Shown: positions 8,961 to 18,320, numbered from the stretch's first letter. The stretch: DNA of 64,000 nucleotides from Thermococcus onnurineus NA1 (GCF_000018365.1 NC_011529.1:1178001-1242000), one strand, 5' to 3'. Notes: generated from the letters alone by a model not told the origin. Numbers and translations: made by a program.

Positions 8961-9368
8961 TTAGAACTCCTCCAGATCTTCCTCCCTCTTCTTCTTGAGC
9001 TTCTCAGCCTTCGTTCTCTTCGGCGGGTGGAAGCCTTTGAGCTTCTCGAAGGTTCCCCACATACGAATTAACTCCTCCCAGACCTCTGTATCGGGGGGAA
9101 TAACCAGAATGTGAGCAGGTGGATGAATATCCATCAGCCTGCCTATCGCCTTAGCTGGAGGCAAATCTATCTGCGCTATCACGTGGGCCCTGAACTTTTT
9201 CCTCGGCTTCTCACCGCTTATCTTCTCAAACGCCCAATCAGAGAGTACGGGAGGTATTATCCTCGGATCCCCCCTTATCTTCATGCCGCCGTAGCGGACG
9301 AGGTCGGCCAGTGCTATGCTGGCCTTCTGAAAGTTGTCAGTCCTTACCAATACCATCGTGTTTCTCAT
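8961..9368 (-). CDS. DUF356-like conserved archaeal protein
   Basis: A 135-residue protein beginning MRNTMVLVRTDNFQKASIALADLVRYGG, which matches my memory of the archaeal DUF356 family (one copy per genome in methanogens and Thermococcales). The middle contains AHVIAQIDLPPAKAIGRLMDIHPPAHILVIP, and the tail is a Lys-rich helix. Function is unknown; the absence of catalytic motifs and the basic tail suggest a nucleic-acid or ribosome partner, but that is inference. Start: ATG with GGTGAG upstream. It converges on MBF1 with four bases between the stops. Confidence 0.7.
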   Translation of the reverse strand: MRNTMVLVRTDNFQKASIALADLVRYGGMKIRGDPRIIPPVLSDWAFEKISGEKPRKKFRAHVIAQIDLPPAKAIGRLMDIHPPAHILVIPPDTEVWEELIRMWGTFEKLKGFHPPKRTKAEKLKKKREEDLEEF

Positions 9369-9477
9369 ATTCTCACCAATTCGTCCTTGTTGTGAGCCTT
9401 TTTAAGCCTTCTCAATTTTTAGTTACCGAAGTTTTAAAAAATTCGAGTGAGGAAAAGTGCAGAAAACAACCGGAGGA

Positions 9478-10479
9478 ATGATGATGTTCCTGAAGAGGAG
9501 GCACCTGGAGATTCTCAGGGAGATGAAATAATCTAGATACTCAAACTGGCTGTCGAGACCGGCCAGATTCCAGAGGAATGGATGAAGCTCCTCAGGGAGA
9601 GGCAACTCGCCGACGAGAACAGTGTCAACGACCTCAGCAGAGAACTTCTCCAGATATACCGCGAGAGCCACCCGATAGTCTACCTCACACCCGAGATAGT
9701 CTCCTTCCTGAGAGGGATGCCCAAGATTGGAACACTCGACGAGCTGGTGAACTACAAGAACTCGAAGCTCTACGAGGACAACCTCGTCAATGCACTGCAG
9801 GCCACGAGACTGCTCCTGATTTCGCCGGCAACGGAGAGTGGTAGAGCCTTCACCACAACACCGGCTGACAAGCTCGCACTCAGGGCCGCAAGCATGATTC
9901 CCGTCTTCGCCGGGACTATAATCCTGAGGAAAGAAGATTTTGAAGCTCTCAAGGCCGGAAAGAGGAGTGAGGGCAGCGATGCCCAGGCTTCACCGATGAG
10001 AAAGGAATCACCGAATTCGGTAAGACCGTCATGGAGACCTACGAGGCCATGGGAAGGGTTGAGGAGAAGGTACTGCCCATTTACCTGCTTGCAGACGAGC
10101 TCAAAGTTCTCAAGGCGATAGCAGAGATAGAGAAGAAGCACGAGGCCAACCCAGAGATACTGCCCACCTACACCGAGATCGAGAAGCTTGCCAAGGTCGA
10201 TGATCTCGGAGCCATACTTCACCTGCTCGAATCAAAGGAACTCCTCGAGAGAAAGTTCATGAAGAACAAAGACACCTACTGGTTAACAGAGTGGGGCAGA
10301 GAAGCCAAGGAGTTCGGCGTTGTAGATACAAGAAGGACGAGATCGACGTCATTAAGAAGTACCTAAGCCTCAGCGATGAGGAGATAAAGAAAGTCCTAAC
10401 AATGCTGAGGGCACTTGGATTCCTCGGCGAGAATAGCCTCACAGAGGCTGGAAAGGTGCTTGTCGAGGCTTACCTATGA
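9478..10479 (+). pseudogene. Broken gene, probably DUF505 family
   Basis: A TATA-like TTTTAAAAAA (about 9431-9440) and GGAGG lead to an ATG at 9478/9484 reading MFLKRRHLEILREMK and then a TAA at 9529. Coding sense resumes in another frame from 9537 (ILKLAVETGQIPEEWMKLL ... up to KAGKR near 9963), shifts again near 10000-10030 to a frame reading METYEAMGRVEEKVLPIYLL ... LTEWGREAKEFG (to about 10320), and shifts once more to KDEIDVIKKYLSLSDEEI ... AGKVLVEAYL, stopping at 10479. The pieces are collinear and read as one helical, winged-helix-like protein with two or more frameshifts and a deletion after residue 16. The opening motif fits the archaeal DUF505 family of roughly twice this length; that family call is from memory. 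Confidence 0.7.
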
Positions 10480-10583
10480 ACCAGTATTCTTTTACTTTTA
10501 ACACTTGAACGACCTAAACCTTTAAAAACTCCTTGCGTTCATTTATAAAGGGTTTTTAAACCCACCATCTGGAGGTGTAAGCC

Positions 10584-11162
10584 TTGGTCGACATGAGCAA
10601 TGTAAAGCTCAGGATTGAGAATATTGTCGCTTCTGTGGACTTATTCACTCAACTCAACCTTGAGAAGGTCATCGAAATATGCCCCAATTCCAAGTACAAT
10701 CCCGAAGAGTTCCCTGGAATAATATGCCGCTTCGAGGAGCCGAAGGTGGCCCTGCTAATATTCAGCTCCGGCAAGCTCGTCGTCACCGGTGCCAAGAGCG
10801 TCGAGGACATCGAGAGGGCTGTCAACAAGCTCATCCAGATGCTCAAGCGTATAGGTGCCAAGTTCCAGCGCGCGCCGCAGATAGACATCCAGAACATGGT
10901 CTTCAGCGGCGATATAGGAATGGAGTTCAACCTCGATGCCGTTGCTCTGAGCCTGCCCAACTGTGAGTACGAGCCCGAGCAGTTCCCGGGCGTTATCTAC
11001 CGCGTTAAGGAGCCAAGAGCCGTTATACTGCTCTTCTCCTCAGGAAAGATAGTCTGCTCTGGAGCCAAGAGCGAGCACGACGCCTGGGAGGCTGTTAGGA
11101 AGCTCCTCAGGGAGCTTGAGAAGTACGGGCTCATCGAGGAAGACGAAGAGGAAGAATGGTAA
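10584..11162 (+). CDS. tbp: TATA-box-binding protein
   Basis: General transcription factor that bends the TATA box and recruits TFB and RNA polymerase. The 192 residues are two direct repeats of the TBP saddle: NIVASVDLF ... [30 protein letters not shown] and NMVFSGDIG ... [30 protein letters not shown], with the acidic tail EEDEEEEW common in Thermococcales. Start: GGAGGTG at 10571-10577 is six bases before the TTG at 10584, which gives [14 protein letters not shown], the same beginning as Pyrococcus TBP; the ATG at 10593 would be too far from the ribosome site. Several A/T boxes lie upstream (CTTTAAAAA near 10520, TTTATAAA near 10543), so autoregulation by TBP level is conceivable. Confidence 0.97.
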
Positions 11163-11175
11163 GCCCTTGGAGGAC

Positions 11176-11190
11176 GCGGGCCTTGCCCGC
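11176..11190 (+). other. Stem-loop around the HDAC-like gene start
   Basis: GCGGGC-CTT-GCCCGC is a perfect six-base-pair stem with a three-base loop, just after the tbp stop and at the likely TTG start of the next gene. It could mask initiation or mark an RNA end between tbp and the hydrolase. Confidence 0.4.
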
Positions 11191-12190
11191 CTATGAAGTT
11201 TTGTACTCTCCCATTTTCCGTGAACACAGGCCAAAAGAGTACCATCCCGAAAATCCGAGCAGACTTGAGTACGCAATCGAGGGACTTAAAGAGCACAACC
11301 TATGGATCAACGTGAGGGAGCCGGAGGACACGACCATAACCGAACTTCTTAAAGTTCACGGACGCGAACACGTTGAACTCATTAGAAAACTGAGCACAGG
11401 TTTTGACTACCTCGATCCCGATACCTACGTTTCCCCTGGAACCTGGGAGGCGGCTTTGAAGGCGTTAGGGGCTTCAAAAGAGGTCGCTCTATCCGCCATG
11501 GAGAAGAAAGGCCTTTATCTTGCCCTAGTTAGACCGCCCGGGCACCACGCAGGCAAAGACGGCAGGGCCTTCAACGCCCCTTCTTTAGGCTTCTGCATAT
11601 TCAACAACGCTGCATTCGCCGCATACACTCTGAAGGAACTCAAAGGAAAGGTCGTTATCGTAGACTTCGATGCCCACCACGGCAACGGCACTCAGGAGAT
11701 ATTCTGGAACGACCCGAACATAATCCACATAGACATTCACGAGCGCGACATCTATCCATGGAGCGGTTACGAGCACGACATCGGCGGCAGAGATGCAAAA
11801 GGAACAAAAATAAACATACCCATGCCGCATTACTCTACTGATGACGACTACATCTTCGCCTGGAGAGAGGTCGTACTGCCGATCCTTGAGGAAATCAAAC
11901 CGGAGGTCGTTTTAGTATCTGCAGGCTTTGATGGCTTTCGCGGCGAGTACCTCACGATGCTCAGACTAACGGAAAGGTTCTTCCGCTATGCGGGCTCAAC
12001 GCTGTCCAGGTACTCCCTCGCTGTAATCCTCGAGGGTGGCTACAACGTTGGGCTGAAGAAAGGTCTGCCTGCCTTCATAGAGAGCTATTTAAACGAGAAA
12101 GACGTCGAAGAAATCGCCCATCCAGGCTACGAAGCAATAAAAACTGTGGAGAGTGTGGTAGAAATACAGAGGGAGTGGTGGGGGATTTAA
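11183..12190 (+). CDS. Histone deacetylase/acetylpolyamine amidohydrolase-family protein
   Basis: A zinc hydrolase of the HDAC superfamily. Visible are YHPENPSRLEYAIEGL near the start, the RPPGHHAG motif with tandem His, GFCIFNNAAFAA, the metal site IVDFDAHHGNGTQEIF (Asp and His) and the second metal Asp in SAGFDGFRGEYLTML, then the EGGYN loop. It could deacetylate acetylated polyamines, which abound in these cells, or proteins. Start: the TTG at 11183 has GGAGG at 11169-11173 upstream and gives a normal-length 335-residue protein; an in-frame ATG at 11156 overlapping the tbp stop is the alternative (344 residues). The TTG sits in the loop of a perfect six-pair stem (11176-11190). Confidence 0.9.
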   Translation: MPAYEVLYSPIFREHRPKEYHPENPSRLEYAIEGLKEHNLWINVREPEDTTITELLKVHGREHVELIRKLSTGFDYLDPDTYVSPGTWEAALKALGASKEVALSAMEKKGLYLALVRPPGHHAGKDGRAFNAPSLGFCIFNNAAFAAYTLKELKGKVVIVDFDAHHGNGTQEIFWNDPNIIHIDIHERDIYPWSGYEHDIGGRDAKGTKINIPMPHYSTDDDYIFAWREVVLPILEEIKPEVVLVSAGFDGFRGEYLTMLRLTERFFRYAGSTLSRYSLAVILEGGYNVGLKKGLPAFIESYLNEKDVEEIAHPGYEAIKTVESVVEIQREWWGI

Positions 12191-12204
12191 GAAAAACAGG
12201 GGCA

Positions 12205-12813
12205 TCAAAGCCCCAGCATCTCTTTTGCCGCCTGGACTCCGAGGTCGAAGGCCTTCATGTTGACCTCAACGGCTTTCGGCGGGACGCTTACGCGAATGAC
12301 TTCCTTGACGTGCTCGGCGTCGAGCGGAAAGCCCGGTGTCTGGGTCAGTGCGCCGATGAGGACGACATTCGTGGTGATGACGTTGCCGGCCTTCATGGCG
12401 AGCTCTTCGGCGTCGAAAGCCATGAACTTGGCCTCAAAGTCCTCCTCGACGACCTTCTTTATCTCCTCGAGACTCGGGTACTTGGCGAGGCCCATGGAGA
12501 CCTGAACCGGCGGAATCGGCCTCGCGTTGGTGAAGACCAGGCCACCCTTCTTGAGGTAGTTGATGTAGCGGAGAGCCTCAACCGGCTCGAAGCTTAGGAT
12601 AACATCGGCCTTTCCTTCAGGAACCATTGCGCCATAAACGTCCTCGCCGAAGCGGACGTAAGCGATAACGCTACCGAAGCGCTGGCTCATGCCGTGAACC
12701 TCACCAACTCTCACTTTGTAGCCGGCGTGGAGGGCGGCCCAACCAAGAAGGTTGGCGGCAGTGAGGATACCCTGGCCGCCAACTCCAGTGATAACGATGT
12801 TGTACTCCCTCAT
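12205..12813 (-). CDS. iorB: Indolepyruvate ferredoxin oxidoreductase, beta subunit
   Basis: The small subunit (202 residues) of IOR, which oxidatively decarboxylates aryl pyruvates from Trp, Tyr and Phe to aryl-acetyl-CoA while reducing ferredoxin in the cytosol. The gamma-type domain shows the glycine-rich start [39 protein letters not shown], and [16 protein letters not shown]. Its ATG overlaps the iorA stop in ATGA, so the two are translationally coupled and made 1:1. It is the last gene of a leftward operon headed by an acyl-CoA synthetase subunit, and converges on the HDAC-like gene with 14 bases between stops. Confidence 0.95.
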   Translation of the reverse strand: MREYNIVITGVGGQGILTAANLLGWAALHAGYKVRVGEVHGMSQRFGSVIAYVRFGEDVYGAMVPEGKADVILSFEPVEALRYINYLKKGGLVFTNARPIPPVQVSMGLAKYPSLEEIKKVVEEDFEAKFMAFDAEELAMKAGNVITTNVVLIGALTQTPGFPLDAEHVKEVIRVSVPPKAVEVNMKAFDLGVQAAKEMLGL

Positions 12814-14756
12814 AGCTCTCCCTCCCTGACCTTCTCAAAGGCATCGAACGGACAGACCTGCGCACATCCGCCACAGCCCCAGCACATGAGCGGATCGACC
12901 TTGGCCTTGCCGCTCTCAGCATCCCAGTAGATCGCAGGACAGCCGTAGGCGTTGATACATATCTTACAGCCGGTACACTTCTCCTCGTTGACCTGGTATA
13001 GCGGCCACTTGATTCCGGCCCTTCTGAGCTCGCCGATCCTGTGGAGGGCGCAGACCCTTCTCGAAACAACGACGCTCACACCCTCAACCTGGAGGGCCTT
13101 CTTGATGGTCTCGGTGGTGGCTTTTATGTCGTAGGGGTCAACGACCGCAACAAAGTCTGCACCGAGTGCCCTGGCGACCTCTTCGATCTTGATCTGCTTA
13201 CCCGGTCCGTGCGGGGTGTCGCCCGTTCCCGGGTTCGGCTGGTCGCCGGTCATTGCCGTGACGAGGTTGTCCACGACAACTATGACGACGTTGGAGCGGT
13301 TGTAGATGGCGTTCGCCAGAGCCGGAAGTCCCGTGTGGAAGAAGGTCGAGTCTCCAATGGTTGCCACGATGACCTTCTTCTCTTTGCCCTCCTTGTGCTC
13401 ATCCTCAGCGACAGAACCGTTGAGGGCTATGCTGAGACCGTGGGCAACTCCGATCGAACCGCCCATCGCGACGGTTGTATCGACGGCCTTGAGCGGCGGG
13501 AGAACACCGAGGGTGTAACAGCCGATGTCGCTCGGGAATATCGCCCTAGGCGTCGCGGCCTTCTTTATGGCGTAGAAGGTGTTCCTGTGAGGACAGGCAG
13601 GACAGAGGCTCGGCGGCCTCGGCGGGACCATCTCACTAACTTTCTTATACTTCTCGTCAAGCTCGGCGAAGTCTATGGGCGTCTCAAGGCCGAGGAACTT
13701 CGCTATGGCCTCGACGGCCCTCCTCGTGGTCATCTCGTAAATCCTCGGGACGAGATCCTTGCCGTGAATCGGGATGGTGAGGCCCTTGTCGTAGGCCCAG
13801 GTCTTGACCTGCTCCTCAACGACGGGCTCGAGTTCCTCAACGATGAGAACCTTCTCAAGGCCGTCAATGAACTTCTCGAGCAGGCCGTAGGGAACAGGGA
13901 AGGGCGTTCCAAGCTTGAGGATTTTGACGTCTTCGATGCCGAGCCAGGCAAGGGCTTCTTTAACGTAGGCGTAGCTCAGACCGGGAGCTATGATACCGAC
14001 CTTGGCGTCTTCCTTACCCTCTATCCAGTTGAATGGGCAGTTGTTAAGCTCCTCGCGGATCTTCTCGATCTTCTCTAGTATCTGCGGGTGGAAGCGTCTG
14101 GCGTTGGCTGGAACATCGACGAATCTGCTCGGATCCTTCTTAAACTCACCGAACTTCCTCTTACCGGTCTTTATTTCCTCTGGAAGCTCGCCGAGAACAA
14201 CATCTCCCCTCGCGTGGGAGCTTCTGGTGGTGGTTCTGAGGATAACGAAATGCTTAAACTTCTCGCTCAGCTCGAAGGCGTACTTCGTCATCTCCTTGGC
14301 TTCATGCGGTGAAATCGGCTCGAGAACCGGGACGTTGGCGAACTTAGCGTAAACACGGGTATCCTGCTCGTTCTGGCTGCTCCACATGCTTGGGTCATCC
14401 GCCACCATTATGACGAAGCCGCCCTCGACACCCATTCCGACGGCGCTCATGAAGGTGTCAGCAGCGACGTTCAAACCAACGTGCTTCATTGCCGTCATAG
14501 CCCTCAATCCAGCCCAGGCGGCGCTCAAAGCGGTCTCAAAGGCAACCTTCTCGTTGGTCGAGTACTCCATGTAAACACCGGCCTTTTTAGCAACCATGGC
14601 CATGGTGTCGGTAAGCTCTGAGCTTGGAGTTCCAGGATATGCCGCGAAAACCGCTATGTTGGCCTCAAGTGCTCCTCTGGCTATGGCCTGGTTACCGAGG
14701 AGGATAACCTTCTCCCCGGGCTTGTCCCACAACACTATGTCGGTAACCTTCGCCAT
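12810..14756 (-). CDS. iorA: Indolepyruvate ferredoxin oxidoreductase, alpha subunit
   Basis: The 648-residue catalytic subunit. N-terminal pyrimidine-binding domain includes [16 protein letters not shown] and [14 protein letters not shown]; the thiamine diphosphate site is seen as [19 protein letters not shown] followed by [21 protein letters not shown] precedes it. The C-terminus holds two ferredoxin-like iron-sulfur motifs, [16 protein letters not shown] and [16 protein letters not shown], that pass electrons to ferredoxin. The first motif has the wider last spacing usual for IorA. Start: ATG with GGTGATTTTGG upstream, 11 bases after the acyl-CoA synthetase gene. Together with that gene it turns aryl pyruvates into acids and ATP. 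Confidence 0.97.
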   Translation of the reverse strand: MAKVTDIVLWDKPGEKVILLGNQAIARGALEANIAVFAAYPGTPSSELTDTMAMVAKKAGVYMEYSTNEKVAFETALSAAWAGLRAMTAMKHVGLNVAADTFMSAVGMGVEGGFVIMVADDPSMWSSQNEQDTRVYAKFANVPVLEPISPHEAKEMTKYAFELSEKFKHFVILRTTTRSSHARGDVVLGELPEEIKTGKRKFGEFKKDPSRFVDVPANARRFHPQILEKIEKIREELNNCPFNWIEGKEDAKVGIIAPGLSYAYVKEALAWLGIEDVKILKLGTPFPVPYGLLEKFIDGLEKVLIVEELEPVVEEQVKTWAYDKGLTIPIHGKDLVPRIYEMTTRRAVEAIAKFLGLETPIDFAELDEKYKKVSEMVPPRPPSLCPACPHRNTFYAIKKAATPRAIFPSDIGCYTLGVLPPLKAVDTTVAMGGSIGVAHGLSIALNGSVAEDEHKEGKEKKVIVATIGDSTFFHTGLPALANAIYNRSNVVIVVVDNLVTAMTGDQPNPGTGDTPHGPGKQIKIEEVARALGADFVAVVDPYDIKATTETIKKALQVEGVSVVVSRRVCALHRIGELRRAGIKWPLYQVNEEKCTGCKICINAYGCPAIYWDAESGKAKVDPLMCWGCGGCAQVCPFDAFEKVREGEL

Positions 14757-14767
14757 CCAAAATCACC

Positions 14768-16147
14768 TCATTTTTCTTCCTTCAAAATTCCAACGTCCTT
14801 CGCGAATTCGACAAGGGCATAAGCAGCAGAAGCAACATCTTCCGGCCTCTCGTAGCTTGGAATGCCTGCCTTTTCGAGAACCTCCTTGGCGGGCTCGCTT
14901 ATGTAGCCGGCCATAAACAGTCCAAGAACTGGCTTGCCGTTGTTGACCTCTTTAACCGCCCTGACGACGCCTTCAGCGTGCTCGGTTGGCGTCATTCCTG
15001 CGAAGGTTGGGACAACGCATATCGCTATAAGCATGTCAACGTTCGGGTCCTCGAGGAGGAGCTTCGCAGTTCTGTAGTAGTCCTCGCCTCTCGCGCTCGC
15101 TATCATGTCAACAGGGTTCTTCACCGCTGCCATCGGCGGGAGGAAAGAGCGGAGTCCCCCCATCGTCTTCTCCTCGAGGTTTGCAAGCTTGAGGCCGCGC
15201 TTATCAATTTCATCCGCAGTGAGGACTCCTGGCCCACCAGCGTTGGTCATTATCGCGACGCGCTTACCCTTCGGCAATGGCTGGGTGAAAGCCCTCGCCA
15301 TGCTTAGCATGTCATCTATAGTATCAGCCACGATGATGCCGCTCTGCTTGAATGCGGCTTCATATATCTTGTATGAACCTGCAAGAGAACCCGTGTGACT
15401 TGAGGCTGCCCTGGCTCCACTCTCGCTCTTTCCGGCCTTGAGGACTATGACCGGCTTCTTCTTGGTGACGCGCTTTGCGACCTCCATGAACTTCCTTCCG
15501 TCCTTGATGCCCTCAATGTAGAGTGCTATGGCCTTGCTCTCCGGGTCGTTCGCCAAATACTCCATGAACTCGGCGAAGTCAACATCAGCCATGTTGCCTA
15601 TGCTGACGAACTTGGAGAACCCTATGCCCTCCTTGATGGTCTTGTAGATGATTCCAGCTCCCAGAGCTCCGCTCTGGCTGATGAAGGCGATGTCCCCCTT
15701 CTTGGCGTTGGCTACGAAGGTGGCGTTCATGTCGTTGTGAGTGTTCATTATGCCGACGCAGTTCGGTCCGACGATCCTCATGCCGTATCTGTGGGCTATC
15801 TCGACGAGCTCGCGCTCCTCCCTCTTGCCATCCTCGCCAACCTCGCCGAAGCCCGCTGTTATGAGGATTATCCCCTTGACGCCCTTTTCGCCGCAGTCGA
15901 TTATCGTCTGCTTTACGAACCTCTTCGGGACGACGACAACCGCGAGCTCAACCTCATCTGGGATGTCCTTGACGTTTTTGTAGGCTTTGACGCCCTGAAC
16001 GACCTCATCCTTGACGTTAACCGGGTAAACCTTGCCGTCCTTGTAATCTTTGAGGTTCTTGAAGACCTCGTAGCCCAGCTTGAGGGGGTCATTAGAAGCT
16101 CCAATAACAGCTATGGCCTTGGGTTTAAAGAAGTAATCAAACGTCAT
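14768..16147 (-). CDS. ADP-forming acyl-CoA synthetase, alpha subunit
   Basis: Converts acyl-CoA, ADP and phosphate to acid, CoA and ATP, the main substrate-level phosphorylation step of peptide fermentation in Thermococcales. The 459 residues show the CoA-binding Rossmann domain (IAVIGASNDPLKLGYEVFKN), the VGPNCVGIMN segment, and the phospho-His motif ASSHTGSLAGS near residue 255 in the ligase domain. Only the alpha subunit is here; the beta (ATP-grasp) subunit must lie elsewhere. Being first in the operon with iorAB suggests a preference for aryl-acetyl-CoA, as known for one isozyme of the family; this is inference. Start: ATG at 16147 behind GGTGAT; a GTG at 16150 is in frame. TATA box CTTATATA (read leftward) lies near 16176-16183. 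Confidence 0.92.
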   Translation of the reverse strand: MTFDYFFKPKAIAVIGASNDPLKLGYEVFKNLKDYKDGKVYPVNVKDEVVQGVKAYKNVKDIPDEVELAVVVVPKRFVKQTIIDCGEKGVKGIILITAGFGEVGEDGKREERELVEIAHRYGMRIVGPNCVGIMNTHNDMNATFVANAKKGDIAFISQSGALGAGIIYKTIKEGIGFSKFVSIGNMADVDFAEFMEYLANDPESKAIALYIEGIKDGRKFMEVAKRVTKKKPVIVLKAGKSESGARAASSHTGSLAGSYKIYEAAFKQSGIIVADTIDDMLSMARAFTQPLPKGKRVAIMTNAGGPGVLTADEIDKRGLKLANLEEKTMGGLRSFLPPMAAVKNPVDMIASARGEDYYRTAKLLLEDPNVDMLIAICVVPTFAGMTPTEHAEGVVRAVKEVNNGKPVLGLFMAGYISEPAKEVLEKAGIPSYERPEDVASAAYALVEFAKDVGILKEEK

Positions 16148-16333
16148 CACATCACCGAGCTAGACTCGGCGGAATTCTATATAAGCTTTCCTAAAAAGGA
16201 CAGTGAGGCAGATATGGGCATGGAAGAGAATAAATAAAGCTCCGATGGGCTAAAAAGACCATCATTGCCCACTTCCAGAGAAGTCGAAAGATTTAAGTAA
16301 GTTCTGGTTATTATATCCGTCGGAGGTGATGAC

Positions 16334-17008
16334 ATGGTGAAGGTGAGGTTTTTGGGCCACGCTGCTTTCGAGATCGTCGGAAGCAAAAGGATTCTGATAG
16401 ATCCCTTCCTGACCGGCAATCCTGCAGCTGCCGCAAAGCCTGAAGAGCTCGAAGCAGACCTGATTTTAATAACCCACGCCCACGGTGACCACATTGGTGA
16501 CGCCGTAGAGATAGCCAAAAGAACTGGTGCCAAGATAGTCGCCATGTACGACATAGCCAATTACCTTGTCGAGAACAACCCTGGTATAACAACTATCGGA
16601 ATGAACTATGGTCCGACCGAGGTTGATGGGGTCAAGATAGTCCAGGTTCCAGCCTGGCACTCCAGCAGCGATGGTAAGTACAGCATCGGAAACGCCTGCG
16701 GCTACGTAATCGAGCTCGATGGAGTCAAGATATATCACGCCGGCGACACCTTCGTGTTCAAGGACATGGAACTCCTCAACGAACTCTACGGGCCGATTGA
16801 CCTGGCTTTACTCCCGATAGGTGGTCACTTCACGATGGGACCGAAGGAGGCCGCAAAGGCTGTGGAGCTTCTTAAGCCGAGGAAAGTCGTTCCGATGCAC
16901 TACAACACCTGGCCACCGATCGCCGCGGACCCGGAAGAGTTCAAGAAGCTCGTCGGGGACAAGGCGGAGGTCATCATCCTCAAACCGGGCGAGATCCTGG
17001 AACTTTGA
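16334..17008 (+). CDS. Metallo-beta-lactamase-fold hydrolase (UPF0173)
   Basis: A 224-residue metal-dependent hydrolase. The di-metal site is seen as THAHGDHIGDAVE, with further ligands in VPAWHSS, YHAGDTFVFKDM and VVPMHYNTWP. This matches the UPF0173 family, found widely in archaea and bacteria and of unknown substrate; esterase or phosphodiesterase activity is possible but unproven. Start: ATG at 16334 after GGAGGTGATGAC, a near-perfect ribosome site. A TATA-like GATTTAAGTAAG at about 16288 serves it. It is transcribed away from the acyl-CoA synthetase operon, and ends 45 bases before the next gene on the same strand. Confidence 0.9.
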   Translation: MVKVRFLGHAAFEIVGSKRILIDPFLTGNPAAAAKPEELEADLILITHAHGDHIGDAVEIAKRTGAKIVAMYDIANYLVENNPGITTIGMNYGPTEVDGVKIVQVPAWHSSSDGKYSIGNACGYVIELDGVKIYHAGDTFVFKDMELLNELYGPIDLALLPIGGHFTMGPKEAAKAVELLKPRKVVPMHYNTWPPIAADPEEFKKLVGDKAEVIILKPGEILEL

Positions 17009-17053
17009 AAAACCTTTTAAGGAGCTTTCCCCACTCTTTTTTCAGGTGATAAA

Positions 17054-18052
17054 ATGGTTAAAAGGGCCATTGCCTTGGTGCTCATCCTGTTCATGGTTTC
17101 ATCCCTCACACTGCCCCTCTCCGCCGCTCAAGAGGAGACCCCAAAATACGACCTGATAATCGTGAGGAATGATGATCTGATAGATTACATCGTGGCGTGG
17201 CCCTACGCCAAAATGCTCGGTGTCCCTATTCTGCCTGTCGATCCGAAGGAACTCGATCCTGGAACGCTGGCCCAGCTCCAGTCCTACGCTCAGTTCGGCT
17301 GGAGCCATGTACTTATCATAGGAGACTCTCAGGCCGTAAGCAACGAGGTTCAGGACGAACTGCTGAACATAGGCTTTGTGGTCGAAAGGATAGGTGGGGC
17401 CGTTAGAACAGAAACCGCCGCAAAGCTGGCCCTCCATTTCTACCCCAACGGCGCGGAGACCGTTGTTGTCGCAAGCTCCAGTGATTACGGTTCGGCTCTG
17501 GCGGCAGCAAGATGGGCAATGAACTATGGCGATCCTCTGCTCCTCACACAGGAGGACGCTCTGTCAGACTCAACGGCCAACGCAATACAGAAACTCAACC
17601 CAGATCTTGTCATCCTGATCGGTGCAGGAATGTCAAAGGATGTCCAGAAGAAGATAGAGTCCCTGGGCTACGAGACCTACTGGGTGAAGGAGAACATAGA
17701 GATAACCGTGCCCAAACCTGAAGAAGGAACTAACTGGGTCATGGTCATCGCTGCGGTGATGTTGTCTCTGGCAGTCGCAGTGCCGGTTTCGCTCTACTAC
17801 GCCAAGAAGCGCTGGGCGGCAAACAAGGTGCCTATCGAGGTTCTCACCGAGAAAGAGCGTATAGTTGTCAGGGCAATCCTTGAGAGGGGCGGGATTGTCA
17901 AGCAGGAAGAGCTTCCGGAGCTTACCGGCTACTCAAGGCCAACGATAAGCAGAATCATCCAGGAACTCGAGAAGAAGGAGCTCGTCACAAGAGAAAAGGT
18001 CGGGAAGACGTTCATCGTCAAGCTAACGAAAGAGATAGTAATCAGAGACTAA
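17054..18052 (+). CDS. Membrane-spanning regulator: extracellular CW-binding-like domain plus cytosolic winged helix
   Basis: The 332 residues begin with a signal peptide (ALVLILFMVSSLTLPLSAA), continue with about 190 residues resembling putative cell-wall-binding repeats of the CW_binding_2 type (SHVLIIGDSQAVS, GAETVVVASSSDYGSALAA, DLVILIGAGMSKDVQKKIE), cross the membrane at about 229-251 (VMVIAAVMLSLAVAVPVSLYY), and end in a cytosolic winged helix-turn-helix (LTEKERIVVRAILERGG ... GYSRPTISRIIQELEKKELV). The layout is that of a one-component receptor that senses something at the envelope and acts on DNA, or a precursor from which the DNA-binding part is cut. The target genes are unknown. Start: ATG after CAGGTGATAAA. 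Confidence 0.8.
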   Translation: MVKRAIALVLILFMVSSLTLPLSAAQEETPKYDLIIVRNDDLIDYIVAWPYAKMLGVPILPVDPKELDPGTLAQLQSYAQFGWSHVLIIGDSQAVSNEVQDELLNIGFVVERIGGAVRTETAAKLALHFYPNGAETVVVASSSDYGSALAAARWAMNYGDPLLLTQEDALSDSTANAIQKLNPDLVILIGAGMSKDVQKKIESLGYETYWVKENIEITVPKPEEGTNWVMVIAAVMLSLAVAVPVSLYYAKKRWAANKVPIEVLTEKERIVVRAILERGGIVKQEELPELTGYSRPTISRIIQELEKKELVTREKVGKTFIVKLTKEIVIRD

Positions 18053-18125
18053 CGGTCAGCAAGCCCGAACCGCTCATCACGGTTCAGACCCTTAATCTTT
18101 TCTTCATCCCAGAAAAAGGGAAGAA

Positions 18126-18272
18126 TCAGGCCTTTCTGAAGAGATGGCCGTGCGCTTTGTTGATGTGCCTCACATAGTCCTTGCTCTTGCGGAAGACCAT
18201 CCCGCACCTGGGGCAGCGGAAGTAGAGCTCTCCGTCCCTGTCCTTGAACTTGATGGCCTTCAACACCGCCAT
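18126..18272 (-). CDS. Single C2H2 zinc-finger protein, 48 residues
   Basis: A short gene with the ribosome site GGTGGAGGAG directly before its ATG. The product reads [20 protein letters not shown], then [20 protein letters not shown], then HGHLFRKA: one C2H2 finger with Cys pair C-P-R-C and a His pair (H-I-N-K-A-H) plus a basic tail. Similar one-finger proteins occur in Thermococcales and some archaeal viruses and are taken to bind DNA or RNA; the target is unknown. A TATA-like CTTAAAAATT read leftward lies near 18302-18312. It converges with the membrane regulator gene. Confidence 0.85.
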   Translation of the reverse strand: MAVLKAIKFKDRDGELYFRCPRCGMVFRKSKDYVRHINKAHGHLFRKA

Positions 18273-18320
18273 CTCCTCCACCCCCGTCGCTGGTAGGAGA
18301 TTGAATTTTTAAGCTTTATG

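Noticed and set aside
9423-9671. 82-codon minus-strand frame
   Set aside because: It is antisense to the broken gene that starts at 9478 and has no supporting signals.
13041-14078. 345-codon plus-strand frame opposite iorA
   Set aside because: Shadow of iorA; Arg-rich composition and no start signals.
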